Part shown: in pieces, positions 1 through 8,551 of the stretch
Numbering within the stretch: position 1 is the first letter of the stretch
Layout: each line of letters begins with the position of its first letter
Assembly (NCBI GenBank): GCA_964466195.1
Contig: CAYXMQ010000001.1
Span: 248,001 to 312,000, forward strand
DNA length: 64,000 nucleotides
Direction of reading: 5' to 3'
DNA from: PFJX01 sp964466195
GTDB taxonomy: Bacteria; Pseudomonadota; Gammaproteobacteria; Burkholderiales; Thiobacillaceae
Notes under the pieces: generated by a model
Database searches by the model: none
Seen by the model: only the letters and a program-made list of their open reading frames with translations
What the model was told of the DNA's origin: nothing
Program-made: the position numbers and the translations under genes

Positions 1-652
1 TGCCTTTCAGCGTTTCCTGATCCGGATGCATGCGGATGGATTCAGCCAGATAGCGGTAGCTCTCGGCGTCCTTGGTCACCAGCTCGCCCATGCGCGGCAG
101 CATCTGGAACGAGTACAGGTCATACAGCGGCGCCAGCGGTTTCCAGACCTTGGAGAACTCCAGCACCATCAGCTTGCCGCCAGGCTTCAGCACGCGCCGC
201 ATTTCGGCCAGTGCGTCTTCCTTGTGCGTCATGTTGCGCAGACCAAAGGCGACCGTGACCAGATCGAAGTAATCGCTCGGAAACGGCAGTTTTTCCGCAT
301 CGCATTGCGCCACCGGCAGCATCAGGCCTTTGTCCAGCATGCGATCGCGGCCGACGCCGAGCATCGAGCCATTGATGTCGGTCAGCCAGACTTCGCCGCT
401 GGGGCCCGCCTCCTGCGCCAGCAAACGCGCGATATCGCCGGTGCCGCCGGCGATATCGAGCACCTTGTAGCCGGGACGGATGCGCGCATGCAAGGCCAGG
501 AAACGCTTCCAGACCCGATGCAGACCCATCGACATGAGGTCGTTCATCGCGTCGTAACGATTGGCGACGGAATGGAAGACCTCGGCGACCTTGCGGGCTT
601 TTTCTTCCTCGGCGACGGTCTTGAAGCCGAAATGGGTTTGTTTGTCGGACAT
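1..652 (-). CDS. ubiE: UbiE, demethylmenaquinone/2-polyprenyl-benzoquinol methyltransferase (3' end cut by window)
   Basis: This is a SAM-dependent C-methyltransferase of ubiquinone/menaquinone biosynthesis, acting on the membrane-bound quinone precursor. The minus-strand frame opens with ATG at 652 and stays open to the window edge, giving about 217 of the family's roughly 245 residues. The start reads MSDKQTHFGFKTV, typical of UbiE, and the SAM-binding motif I is visible as VLDIAGGTGDIA. The yggX-like gene ends 3 bases upstream, so the two are probably co-transcribed. The stop lies outside the window. Confidence 0.95.
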   Translation of the reverse strand, partial: MSDKQTHFGFKTVAEEEKARKVAEVFHSVANRYDAMNDLMSMGLHRVWKRFLALHARIRPGYKVLDIAGGTGDIARLLAQEAGPSGEVWLTDINGSMLGVGRDRMLDKGLMLPVAQCDAEKLPFPSDYFDLVTVAFGLRNMTHKEDALAEMRRVLKPGGKLMVLEFSKVWKPLAPLYDLYSFQMLPRMGELVTKDAESYRYLAESIRMHPDQETLKG

Positions 653-654
653 GA

Positions 655-921
655 TCAATGCGGCTTGAAGCCCTCGGGCGCGCCGACACCTTCGCCGAAG
701 AAGTATTTCTCGGCCTGCTCCATCAGGTATTTGCGATGCTGGGCATCGGCCAGATTGAGGCGGTTCTCATTGATGATCATGGTCTGGAGTTTGATCCAGC
801 CCTGCCAGGCTTCCTTGGAGACATTCTCGAACACACGCTTGCCCAGTTCGCCGGGCAACATCGGGAAATCCATGCCTTCGGCTTCACGGCCGAGTTTTAC
901 GCACTGCACCATACGCGCCAT
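655..921 (-). CDS. yggX: YggX-type Fe(2+)-trafficking / oxidative damage protection protein
   Basis: This 88-residue cytosolic protein matches the YggX family almost end to end. It has the conserved N-terminal Cys7, the REAEGMDFP stretch and PGELGKRVFENVSKEAW. Family members are linked to iron trafficking and protection of Fe-S clusters from oxidation; the exact mechanism is unsettled. The length is normal (about 90). It lies directly upstream of ubiE on the same strand with almost no gap, suggesting one transcript. Confidence 0.93.
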   Translation of the reverse strand: MARMVQCVKLGREAEGMDFPMLPGELGKRVFENVSKEAWQGWIKLQTMIINENRLNLADAQHRKYLMEQAEKYFFGEGVGAPEGFKPH

Positions 922-1005
922 TTGATTGCTCCTGCTTGAATTGAAATGAATGGGAGGGATGGTAGCCGGTGCACGAAGTGGCGTCGAACTTGCGTCAACG
1001 CCACG

Positions 1006-1332
1006 TCATTCTCCGGCCAGTTGCTTGTCGATCCGTTTGGCGAAAACGGCCATTTCCTTTGCCGCCTGGATGTCGCCCTTCGCCTCGGCGGCGGCGATGC
1101 CTTGTTGATAGGCGTCGCGCGCTGCGGTGAACGCGCCGGTTTCGCTCAGCGCCTTGCCGAGCAGCTTCCAGGCCGCCGAATAGCGCGGGTCGAACGCCAG
1201 CGCGGCTTGCAGATGGACGCACGCGTCGTCGGCCCGGCCCAGCTTCAGATATTCATTGCCGAGGGAATAGCGCAACAAGGCATTGTCCTTGCCGGTGGCC
1301 AGCATTTTTTCGAAAGTTTCCAAAGCGCTCAT
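1006..1332 (-). CDS. Small tetratricopeptide-repeat protein
   Basis: This 108-residue soluble protein consists of about three TPR-like helix pairs, for example LRYSLGNEYLKLGRADDA followed by HLQAALAFDPRYSAAWKLLG. There is no signal peptide and no second domain, so it is probably a protein-protein adaptor of unknown partner. It sits between trmL and yggX on the same strand. The TPR assignment is clear; no specific function can be read from the sequence. Confidence 0.8.
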   Translation of the reverse strand: MSALETFEKMLATGKDNALLRYSLGNEYLKLGRADDACVHLQAALAFDPRYSAAWKLLGKALSETGAFTAARDAYQQGIAAAEAKGDIQAAKEMAVFAKRIDKQLAGE

Positions 1333-1404
1333 GGCGTATCCGGGGTCGGGAAAAAGAAGGGACAGGATCAGAGGATGGGGGCGAGTTGCGTCAGTGCAAG
1401 CGGG

Positions 1405-1869
1405 TCAGGCCGCGCCGGCGAAATCGTGCTGCCGCCAGGCCTCGAAGACCGTCACCGCGACGGCATTGGACAGGTTCAGGCTGCGCTGGCCGGGCCGCAT
1501 GGGCAGACGCAAGCGCGCGTCGTCGGGGAAATCGGCCAGCTGCAGGGCGGACAAACCGCGCGTTTCCGGGCCGAATACGAAAACATCGCCGGGCTCGAAC
1601 CGTATTTCGGCGTAAGACCGGGTCGCCTTGGTCGTGAATGCAAAGCGCCGTCTGCCGGCCAACGCCTGCCAAAGCGCCGTCCAATCGGCATGCACGACGA
1701 GTTCGGCGTACTCGTGGTAATCGAGCCCGGCGCGACGCATTTGCTTGTCGGACAGATCGAACCCCAGAGGTTGCACCAGATGCAAACGGCAGCCGGTATT
1801 GGCGGACAGGCGGATCACATTACCGGTGTTGGGCGGGATTTCCGGTTCAACCAGGACAATTTCGAACAT
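1405..1869 (-). CDS. trmL: TrmL, tRNA (cytidine(34)-2'-O)-methyltransferase
   Basis: This SPOUT-class enzyme 2'-O-methylates the wobble nucleotide of certain tRNA-Leu species using SAM. The 154-residue protein is full length for the single-domain family. The trefoil-knot motifs are all present: EPEIPPNTGNVIRL near the N-terminus, FGPETRGL in the middle and LNLSNAVAVTVFEAWRQ at the C-terminal end. The ATG at 1869 begins MFEIVLVEPEI as in E. coli TrmL. Confidence 0.95.
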   Translation of the reverse strand: MFEIVLVEPEIPPNTGNVIRLSANTGCRLHLVQPLGFDLSDKQMRRAGLDYHEYAELVVHADWTALWQALAGRRRFAFTTKATRSYAEIRFEPGDVFVFGPETRGLSALQLADFPDDARLRLPMRPGQRSLNLSNAVAVTVFEAWRQHDFAGAA

Positions 1870-2381
1870 AGGGTTTGAGGTAAGGAAGCTAACTTGTTAA
1901 TTGACGGGAAAAATCAAGATCGGAGTCCGCCTAGCTTGGCAGGAGAAGAGAGGTTTTGGCGATCTTCCGGTACGGCCATAGCGCGTTTCCAAGAACAGTT
2001 GCACGCAGCGCTTGAGACGCAACGGCAGTCCGGACGCCGGCTGGGACGCGTTCCGGTTGGAAACGGCTGCATAAAATGCCTGTCCCCAGCGAGATTGTGC
2101 GCCTGCCGCCGGAACAAGTGGGGCCGCTTTTGCGCCACCGTGCCAGAGCCGCGCGAAAGCAAAGTCGGGCAATGGCACAGGGTGGCGATGGCCGTTTTGC
2201 GGGGCTGCCGCCCCGTCGGTGCTGAAGCAGGTGCAGGCTGAGGGGCTTGGCGGCAAACCGGAGACAGGGGCAATGCCGTCGCCGCTCATCGGCGCGCACG
2301 GCCGGCGGATCACAGCCGGCTTGCGCGCAGCGGCCTGATACCCGACTAAACTTCGGCTTAACTCATACTTGCTGCGCCGCC
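1870..2381. other. Gene-poor gap upstream of gshA
   Basis: About 0.5 kb separates the start of trmL (minus) from the start of gshA (plus). Several open frames exist on both strands, but they overlap one another, are rich in Arg, Pro and Ser, and have no recognisable domain, so I do not accept them as genes. A 49-codon frame at 2076-2225 is listed separately. The last 40 bases before gshA are more A/T-rich (around 2347-2372) and probably hold its promoter, but no clear -35/-10 pair is visible. Confidence 0.5.
2076..2225 (+). CDS. Possible 49-residue small protein or gene remnant
   Basis: The frame starts with ATG at 2076 and ends with TGA at 2223-2225. The predicted peptide begins MPVPSEIVRLPPEQVG and is strongly basic in the middle (LLRHRARAARKQSRA). 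The first half resembles the opening of an HTH-type antitoxin-like protein, but this is only an impression and the region after it does not continue as one. There is no obvious ribosome-binding site. It could be chance or the relic of a longer gene. Confidence 0.18.
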   Translation: MPVPSEIVRLPPEQVGPLLRHRARAARKQSRAMAQGGDGRFAGLPPRRC

Positions 2382-3665
2382 ATGGTCCCTCATCTCACCA
2401 CTGCACTGACTGGCCCCTTGCTCGATCTGGAACGTCATGTCATCGATGCCCAGAGCGATATCGAACACTGGTTTCGCCGCCAATGGATGCAACATGCCGC
2501 GCCGTTCTACAGCTCGGTCGATCTGCGCAACGCCGGTTTCAAGCTGGCGCCGGTGGATACCAACCTGTTCCCCGGCGGCTTCAACAATCTGAACCCGGCG
2601 TTCATGCCGCTGGCGGTGCAGGCCGCGCAAGTGGCGGTGGAGAAGATGTGCGGCGATGCACGCCGCTTTCTGATCATTCCGGAAAACCATACGCGCAATC
2701 TGTTCTACCTGCAGAACGTCGCCGCGCTCGCCGACATCATGCGCAAGACCGGCCTGACGGTGCGCTTCGGCAGCCTGATCCCGGGCCTGGACGCGCCGCT
2801 GACGCTGGACCTGCCGGACGGCGGCCGCCTGACGCTGGAGCCGGTGCAACGCAGCGGCAACCGGTTGCATCTGCCCGAATTCGATCCCTGCTCGATCCTG
2901 CTCAACAACGATCTTTCCGCCGGCGCGCCGGCGATTCTGCAAGGCCTCGATCCGAGCCAGACCATGCTGCCGCCGTTGCATGCGGGCTGGGCAACGCGGC
3001 GCAAGTCGCAGCATTTCGCCGCCTACGACCAGATCGCGCACACCTTCGCCGGCCTCATCGGCATGGACCCGTGGCTGATCAATCCCTACCACGCCAATTG
3101 CGGCGAAGTGGATTTCCAGGCGCGCATCGGCGAGGAATGCCTGGCGCATCACGTCGAGGCGGTGCTGGCGAAAACGCGCCTGAAATATGCCGAATACGGC
3201 ATCGACCGGGAGCCCTTCGTCATCGTCAAGGCGGACGCCGGCACCTACGGCATGGGCATCATGACGGTGAAATCGGTCGACGACGTGCGCGACCTCAACC
3301 GCAAGCAACGCAACAAGATGGCGGTGGTCAAGGAAGGCCTGGAAGTCAGCCAGGTATTGGTGCAGGAAGGCGTGCCGACCTTCGAAAGCATCAATGCAGC
3401 CGTCGCCGAGCCGGTGGTGTACATGATCGACCATTTCGTCATCGGCGGCTTCTACCGCGTGCATACCAGCCGCGGCATCGACGAGAACCTGAATGCGGCG
3501 GGAATGCATTTCGTGCCGCTCGCGTTCGACGCCAGCGGCAGCTTCTGCGACTGCGGCCTGCGCCCCGATGCACCGGTCAACCGCTTCTATACCTACGGCG
3601 TGCTGGCGCGGCTGGCGGCTCTGGCGTCAGCGCTGGAACTGGAGCAGACGGAGCCGAAGCCATGA
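2382..3665 (+). CDS. gshA: GshA, glutamate-cysteine ligase (proteobacterial type)
   Basis: This enzyme makes gamma-glutamylcysteine from glutamate and cysteine with ATP, the first step of glutathione synthesis. The 427-residue protein belongs to the GshA family found in acidithiobacilli and betaproteobacteria, not the E. coli type. Visible family stretches are PVDTNLFPGGFNNL, ENHTRN and VKADAGTYGMGIM. A longer in-frame start at 2247 would add 45 Arg-rich residues and is unlikely; I chose the ATG at 2382 (MVPHLT). Its stop overlaps the gshB start (ATGA), so translation is coupled. Confidence 0.93.
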   Translation: MVPHLTTALTGPLLDLERHVIDAQSDIEHWFRRQWMQHAAPFYSSVDLRNAGFKLAPVDTNLFPGGFNNLNPAFMPLAVQAAQVAVEKMCGDARRFLIIPENHTRNLFYLQNVAALADIMRKTGLTVRFGSLIPGLDAPLTLDLPDGGRLTLEPVQRSGNRLHLPEFDPCSILLNNDLSAGAPAILQGLDPSQTMLPPLHAGWATRRKSQHFAAYDQIAHTFAGLIGMDPWLINPYHANCGEVDFQARIGEECLAHHVEAVLAKTRLKYAEYGIDREPFVIVKADAGTYGMGIMTVKSVDDVRDLNRKQRNKMAVVKEGLEVSQVLVQEGVPTFESINAAVAEPVVYMIDHFVIGGFYRVHTSRGIDENLNAAGMHFVPLAFDASGSFCDCGLRPDAPVNRFYTYGVLARLAALASALELEQTEPKP

Positions 3666-4606
3666 ACCTGCTGTTCATCGCCGACCCGCTGGCGACCTTC
3701 AAGATCTACAAGGACTCCACCTACGCGATGATGGTCGAGGCGGCGCGGCGCGGTCACGGACTCAACGCCATGCTGGCGAAGGATCTGGCCTGGCGGGAGG
3801 GCAAGGTGCTGGGCCGGATGAAGTCCATCCAGCTGACTGGCGGCGAGTCCTGGTTCGCCGAAGGCGAAAGCGAATGGCGCGATCTGGCCGAGTTCGACGC
3901 GGTGATCATGCGCACCGATCCGCCTTTCGATCAGGCCTATCTGTATGCGACCTGGCTGCTGGAGATGGCCGAGCGGCAGGGCGCGCGCGTGTTCAACCGG
4001 CCGCAGGCGCTGCGCGATTACAACGAGAAGCTGGCCATCGCCCGCTTTCCGCAGTTCATCGCGCCGACGCTGGTCAGCGGTGAGGCCGCACTGATCCGCG
4101 CTTTTCTCGCTGAACAGGGCGATATCGTCGTCAAGCCGTTGAATGCGATGGGCGGCGCCGGCGTGTTCCGGCTGCGTCCGCAAGACCCGAATCTGGGCGC
4201 GATTCTGGAAACGCTGACCCGCAACGGCGCCGAAACCATCATGGCGCAGCGCTATCTGCCCGAGATCAAGGATGGCGACAAGCGCATTCTGCTCATCGAC
4301 GGCGAGGCCGTGCCGTATTGTTTGGCGCGCATTCCGGCCGAAGGCGAGACGCGCGGCAATCTGGCCGCCGGCGGCACCGGCGTGGCGCGGCCGCTGAGCG
4401 AACGCGATCGGGAGATTGCGCGCGCCCTGGGGCCGGAACTGAAAGCGGCCGGCTTGCTGCTGGTCGGGCTCGACGTGATCGGCGCCTGCCTGACCGAAGT
4501 CAACGTCACCAGCCCGACCTGTTTCCAGGAAATCAGCCAGCAGACCGGTTTTGATGTGGCGGCGATGTTCGTCGCTGCGCTGGAAAAGCATGCGCAGGCG
4601 GCATGA
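3662..4606 (+). CDS. gshB: GshB, glutathione synthetase
   Basis: This ATP-grasp enzyme joins glycine to gamma-glutamylcysteine. The 314-residue product has the normal family length. It begins MNLLFIADPLATFKIYKDST, and carries the ATP-binding KPLNAMGGAGVFR region, the substrate stretch MAQRYLPEIKDGDKR and the C-terminal EVNVTSPTCFQEI. The ATG overlaps the gshA stop by 4 bases, and the downstream apbE-like gene starts 16 bases before its end. Confidence 0.96.
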   Translation: MNLLFIADPLATFKIYKDSTYAMMVEAARRGHGLNAMLAKDLAWREGKVLGRMKSIQLTGGESWFAEGESEWRDLAEFDAVIMRTDPPFDQAYLYATWLLEMAERQGARVFNRPQALRDYNEKLAIARFPQFIAPTLVSGEAALIRAFLAEQGDIVVKPLNAMGGAGVFRLRPQDPNLGAILETLTRNGAETIMAQRYLPEIKDGDKRILLIDGEAVPYCLARIPAEGETRGNLAAGGTGVARPLSERDREIARALGPELKAAGLLLVGLDVIGACLTEVNVTSPTCFQEISQQTGFDVAAMFVAALEKHAQAA

Positions 4607-5636
4607 GGCTGCGGCGTTGAGGGGGTGTTTGCTGGCGCTGCTGGTTTTGCTGCTGTCGGGCTGCGGCGAGCAACTTCACAAACAGCAGTCCTATGTCTTC
4701 GGCACGCTGGTCGAAATCACCCTTTACGACCAGGACGCGGCGCGGGCGCAGCGGGTCGCAAATCAGGTGCTGAAGGATTTCGATGCGATGCACCAGAGCC
4801 TGCACGCCTGGCAACCCGGTGCGCTGGAGCGCATCAACGGCGGCATCGCATTAGCCAAGCCCGATGCACCCGCCAAGGCGTCCTTGCCGCCGGAACTGGG
4901 CCCGATTCTGCAAGATGCCGCTCGCCTGTCGGAACAGTCCGAAGGCCTGTTCAACCCGGCCATCGGCAATCTGGTGCGGCTGTGGGGCTTTCATTCCGAT
5001 GCCTTCGCTCCGCGCCTGCCGGCCGCGCAGGAAATCGACCGTCTGGTCAAAGCGCAGCCGAGCATGCGCGATCTGCATTTCGACGGCGACACGCTGAGCG
5101 TCGCCAACCCGGCGGTCCGCCTCGATCTGGGCGGCTACGCCAAGGGCTATGCACTTGATCAGGCCGCGGCCTATATGAAGCGCGAGGGCGTCGACAATGC
5201 CTTGATCAACATTGGCGGCAACATCCTGGCGCTCGGGAAGAAGGGCGGCCAGGCCTGGAAGGTCGGCATCCAGCATCCGCGCCGCGCCGGCGCGCTGGCG
5301 ATGCTGGAATTGCATGACGGCGAGGCGATCGGCACGTCGGGCGATTACCAGCGCTACTTTGAACTGGACGGCAAACGCTATTGCCATCTGATCGATCCGC
5401 GTACCGGCTGGCCGGCGCGCCAGGCTCAGGCGGTGACGGTGATTGTGCATGGGAAACACGCCGGCACATTGTCCGATGTCGCCAGCAAGCCGTTGTTCAT
5501 CGCCGGTCCGTCGGATTGGCGCCGTCTCGCGGCCAGGATGGGCGTCAGCGAGGCGTTGTTCATCGGCGCCGAAGGCCAAATCGAAACGACGCCAGGCATG
5601 GCCGCTCGCCTGACCTGGAGCGCCGCGCCAAAGTGA
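4590..5636 (+). CDS. apbE: ApbE-family FAD:protein FMN transferase (lipoprotein)
   Basis: ApbE proteins attach FMN from FAD to Thr/Ser of target flavoproteins such as Nqr/Rnf subunits, in the periplasm, using Mg2+. The N-terminus is a lipoprotein signal: hydrophobic LLALLVLLLSGC with Cys25 as the lipidated residue. Family motifs include GYAKGYALD, NIGGNILALG and HLIDPRTGWP. The ATG at 4590 lies inside gshB; an in-frame TTG at 4617 is an alternative that still keeps the signal. The 348 residues fit the family. Its flavoprotein target is not in this window. Confidence 0.92.
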   Translation: MRRRHEAAALRGCLLALLVLLLSGCGEQLHKQQSYVFGTLVEITLYDQDAARAQRVANQVLKDFDAMHQSLHAWQPGALERINGGIALAKPDAPAKASLPPELGPILQDAARLSEQSEGLFNPAIGNLVRLWGFHSDAFAPRLPAAQEIDRLVKAQPSMRDLHFDGDTLSVANPAVRLDLGGYAKGYALDQAAAYMKREGVDNALINIGGNILALGKKGGQAWKVGIQHPRRAGALAMLELHDGEAIGTSGDYQRYFELDGKRYCHLIDPRTGWPARQAQAVTVIVHGKHAGTLSDVASKPLFIAGPSDWRRLAARMGVSEALFIGAEGQIETTPGMAARLTWSAAPK

Positions 5637-5804
5637 GCGGGCGCAGCGGAGTCGCTGCCGCTTGAGTGCTTGCGAATTCGGCCGCTCTCTTGCGGGCACA
5701 TATGCAGGCAAACACGCCGGGGCCGGATTGGCTATAGTTCGCATCGGACTCGTAGCCATTTTTCGGCCGCCGCTGAATGACCGCTAACTGGGGAGCAGAG
5801 CAGC

Positions 5805-6359
5805 ATGTACGCGTGGAAAAGCCATTTCGTCATCCAATCCGACTATCAGCACTGGGCCAATGACGTGCTGTTCACGTCGCTGGATTACCTGCAATCGGAT
5901 GCCATCGGCAGCGAGCAAGGCTTGTACTTCAGCAGCATTCATCACACCGTCGATCACATGTTGATGGTCAGCCAATCCTGGCTGGCGCGGCTGCAAGGCG
6001 AGCATCTGGCGGTCGACTACAAGATCATCCACAACCCGGATTGGCGCGAACTCAAGCTCGCACTCCGGCGTGAGACACGCAAATTGCAAGCCTGGCTGGA
6101 AGCGCAGCCGGACGCGTTTTTCGACCAGCAGATTGAATATGTCGGCGCCGACGGCAAGTTCCGCACGATGTGGGTGCGCGACGCCCTGACCCATTTGTGC
6201 ACGCATTACGCCCACCATCGCGGCCAGGTCTCGGCCGTCGCCATCCGCCTGGGAGCACCCTGTCCGGAAATGGATTTCCTGTATTACCGGCGCGAGATGG
6301 AGCGTCTGCTCAACGAAATGAAGCAGGCGCAGCCGTCGGAGCCTGAAGCAGAGGCGTAA
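5805..6359 (+). CDS. DinB-family metal-binding protein
   Basis: This 184-residue protein has the DinB/YfiT four-helix fold. The likely metal ligands are His47 in SSIHHTVDH and His134/His138 in LTHLCTHYAHHRGQ. Family members include bacillithiol- or mycothiol-dependent S-transferases and uncharacterised stress proteins; the substrate here is unknown. GGGGAGCAGAGCAGC precedes the ATG and contains a plausible ribosome-binding site. The 3' end overlaps the convergent TlpA-like gene by 50 bases. A TATAGT at 5733-5738 may be a -10 element, without a good -35. Confidence 0.85.
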   Translation: MYAWKSHFVIQSDYQHWANDVLFTSLDYLQSDAIGSEQGLYFSSIHHTVDHMLMVSQSWLARLQGEHLAVDYKIIHNPDWRELKLALRRETRKLQAWLEAQPDAFFDQQIEYVGADGKFRTMWVRDALTHLCTHYAHHRGQVSAVAIRLGAPCPEMDFLYYRREMERLLNEMKQAQPSEPEAEA

Positions 6360-6852
6360 TCAGGTCATCCAGCCGTCCGGGGTGAACCTGGCCGGCAATC
6401 TTGTGACGCACCACGCCCTCTCGGTCGACAATGAATGACACCGGTATCCGCGAGACATCGCCAAAGGCCGCCGTCACTTCGCTCGAAGCCAGCGGCGCCG
6501 GGAAGGTATAACCTTCCTGGCGCATGTAAGCCTCCACTTCGGCTTGGGTTTTATCCAGGCTGTAGGCGACAATCTCGAAACCTTTCGCCTTGTTGTCCTG
6601 GTAGAACGCCTGCATGGCCGGCATTTCGTGGCGGCAGTAGGGGCACCAGATGGCCCAGAAATTCACCAGCACCACTTTGCCGCGCAAATCGCTCAAGCGC
6701 TGGCCAGGCACGGTGGGAACATCCGGCGCGGCGTAGGCCAGATCGTCTACAAAGGCCGGCGGTCGGAACCATACATACACGATCAGCCCGATCAGAATGG
6801 CCGTAACCGGGCTGGGAGTCAGTTTTTTGAGGAATGCTCTTGTCTTCGTCAT
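6310..6852 (-). CDS. TlpA-like membrane-anchored thiol:disulfide reductase
   Basis: This is a 180-residue thioredoxin-fold protein held in the inner membrane by one N-terminal segment (about residues 14-30), with the catalytic domain in the periplasm. The active site is WCPYC (Cys70, Cys73) and the cis-proline lies in RIPVSFIVD. It has the AhpC/TSA-Redoxin layout of TlpA/ResA proteins, which reduce apocytochromes or envelope proteins. It overlaps the DinB gene tail to tail and the RNA methyltransferase gene head to head. Confidence 0.9.
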   Translation of the reverse strand: MTKTRAFLKKLTPSPVTAILIGLIVYVWFRPPAFVDDLAYAAPDVPTVPGQRLSDLRGKVVLVNFWAIWCPYCRHEMPAMQAFYQDNKAKGFEIVAYSLDKTQAEVEAYMRQEGYTFPAPLASSEVTAAFGDVSRIPVSFIVDREGVVRHKIAGQVHPGRLDDLITPLLQAPTAAPASFR

Positions 6853-8543
6853 TTGATAAACCTAAACGCAAAACGCTGCGCATTAAACCCGATGTGAGCG
6901 CGGATGCCGGAAATAAAGAAGAAGCCGTATGGCGTCCGCCGGTGCGCGGACGCCATACGCCGCGCACGCGCAGTGCAGCGCCCGGGAGCGTCGAAAAGAA
7001 CGAATCGGCCACCCCGACGATCAGCACAAAGCCGCGTCCCGAAAAGGACGCCCGCTCGCCCAGGCCATCTTATGCCGACAAGCCGCGGCGGCCTGAGCGC
7101 CCGGATCAAGCCGAGCGCCGATCGACCTACGCGGCAAAACCCGATGACGGCGGCGAGACGACCGGCCGCGGCCGGAGCTCGGGCCGCGCCGGCCATACCG
7201 AACGCGATCGCTCGCCGCGTCCGCCGCGCGATGCCGCGCCGGAGCGCAAACCGGCCCAGCCGGAGAACCCGCGGCGACGTGAAATCAGCGATGCCACCCG
7301 TGCGGCGGCATCGAGACCGTCATACGACCAAGGCGGCCGAGGCGCGCCATCGAATTACGCCAAGCCCGCGCCATCGCGCGGGTCTGCGCGCGCGCCGCTC
7401 GGCTACCAGTTCTTCGCCTCTTGTCCGCGCGGGCTGGAAGAAGAACTGTGCAAGGAATTGCATGACCTGGGCGCGACCGACATCGTACCGGCGTCCGGCG
7501 GCGTCGGTTTCGTCAGCGACATGCCCACCGGCTGGAAGATCAATCTATGGAGCCGACTCGCGATCCGGGTGCTGTGGCGCGTCGGCGAAGGCCATTACAA
7601 GAAGGAGGAAGACCTCTACCAGGCCGCGCTGGCGCTGGATTGGCCGTCTTGGTTCGACGTCCATCGCACGATTGCCGTTACCACGGTCGGCAAGAACAGC
7701 CCGTTGCCCAGCCTCAACTTCGTCAGCCTGAGGATCAAGGACGCGATCTGCGACCGCTTCCGCGAGGTGACCGGCGAGCGGCCCAGCGTCGATACCCGCA
7801 AACCGGATATTCCGCTGACGTTGTTCCTCAGTTCCGACCGCTATAACCTGTACCTCGACCTGTCCGGCGAGCCGCTGAACCGGCGCGGCTACCGCGTGCA
7901 ACCGTCCGGCGCGCCGCTGAACGAAAACCTGGCTGCCGGCATGCTGCTGCTGTCCGGCTGGACGCCGGGCACGCCGCTGTACGACCCGATGATGGGCGGC
8001 GGCACCATCCTGCTGGAAGCCGCGATGATGACGCTCAACATCGCGCCCGGCCTGCGCCGCCATTTCGCCTTCGAGAACCTGAAAACCTTCGACCGCATCG
8101 AATGGCTGCGCCTGCACAAGGATGCGGAAGCCGCCGTGCTGGAGCGCGAGCCGCTGCCGATCTTCGGCTCCGACATCGATCCGGCGATGGTGCGCGCCGC
8201 CGGCCTCAATCTGCGCGCCGCCGGCCTGTTCGACTGCGTGCGCTTGATGGAAGCGGATTTCCTCAACGTCGACCCGCCCACCGAGAGCGGCTACATCGTC
8301 AGCAATCCGCCCTATGGCGTGCGCATGGGTAGCGAAGAAGACCTCGGCCCGTTCTACAAGGAAATCGGCGACAACCTGAAACAGCATTTCCCCGGCTGGA
8401 CGGTGTTCCTGCTCTCCGCCGACCCGGAACTGCCCAAGCGCATCGGCCTGCAAACCAGCCGCCGCATCCCGATCTACAACGGCCCGCTGGAATGCCGGCT
8501 GGTGGAATACCGCTTGGTGGCGGGGAGCAACCGGAAGGCGTGA
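6834..8543 (+). CDS. THUMP-domain class I SAM-dependent RNA methyltransferase with long disordered N-terminus
   Basis: The conserved part starts near residue 184 (YQFFASCPRGLEEEL): a ferredoxin-like/THUMP RNA-binding region followed by a Rossmann methyltransferase with DPMMGGGTILLEAA and SNPPYGVRMG. It resembles the N-terminal half of RlmL, which makes m2G in 23S rRNA. The first 180 residues are Arg/Pro/Lys-rich and low in complexity. The ATG at 6834 sits directly on GAGGA with no spacing; a TTG at 6840, 6 bases after GAGGA, is an equally good start. Both lie within the 5' end of the divergent TlpA-like gene. Confidence 0.88.
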   Translation: MLLSSSFDKPKRKTLRIKPDVSADAGNKEEAVWRPPVRGRHTPRTRSAAPGSVEKNESATPTISTKPRPEKDARSPRPSYADKPRRPERPDQAERRSTYAAKPDDGGETTGRGRSSGRAGHTERDRSPRPPRDAAPERKPAQPENPRRREISDATRAAASRPSYDQGGRGAPSNYAKPAPSRGSARAPLGYQFFASCPRGLEEELCKELHDLGATDIVPASGGVGFVSDMPTGWKINLWSRLAIRVLWRVGEGHYKKEEDLYQAALALDWPSWFDVHRTIAVTTVGKNSPLPSLNFVSLRIKDAICDRFREVTGERPSVDTRKPDIPLTLFLSSDRYNLYLDLSGEPLNRRGYRVQPSGAPLNENLAAGMLLLSGWTPGTPLYDPMMGGGTILLEAAMMTLNIAPGLRRHFAFENLKTFDRIEWLRLHKDAEAAVLEREPLPIFGSDIDPAMVRAAGLNLRAAGLFDCVRLMEADFLNVDPPTESGYIVSNPPYGVRMGSEEDLGPFYKEIGDNLKQHFPGWTVFLLSADPELPKRIGLQTSRRIPIYNGPLECRLVEYRLVAGSNRKA

Positions 8544-8551
8544 CAAGCGTT

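Noticed and set aside
26..925. Long plus-strand frame of 299 codons
   Set aside because: It is a shadow of ubiE and the yggX-like gene on the minus strand, which have clear family motifs.
1897..2313. Minus-strand frames of 119-138 codons, considered as a possible comF upstream of trmL
   Set aside because: No ComF motif such as the PRTase core or the zinc-finger cysteine pattern; the frames overlap each other and have no strong start.
2358..3509. Minus-strand frame of 383 codons opposite gshA
   Set aside because: Antisense shadow of a confidently recognised gene; composition is His/Gln/Arg-rich as expected for such shadows.
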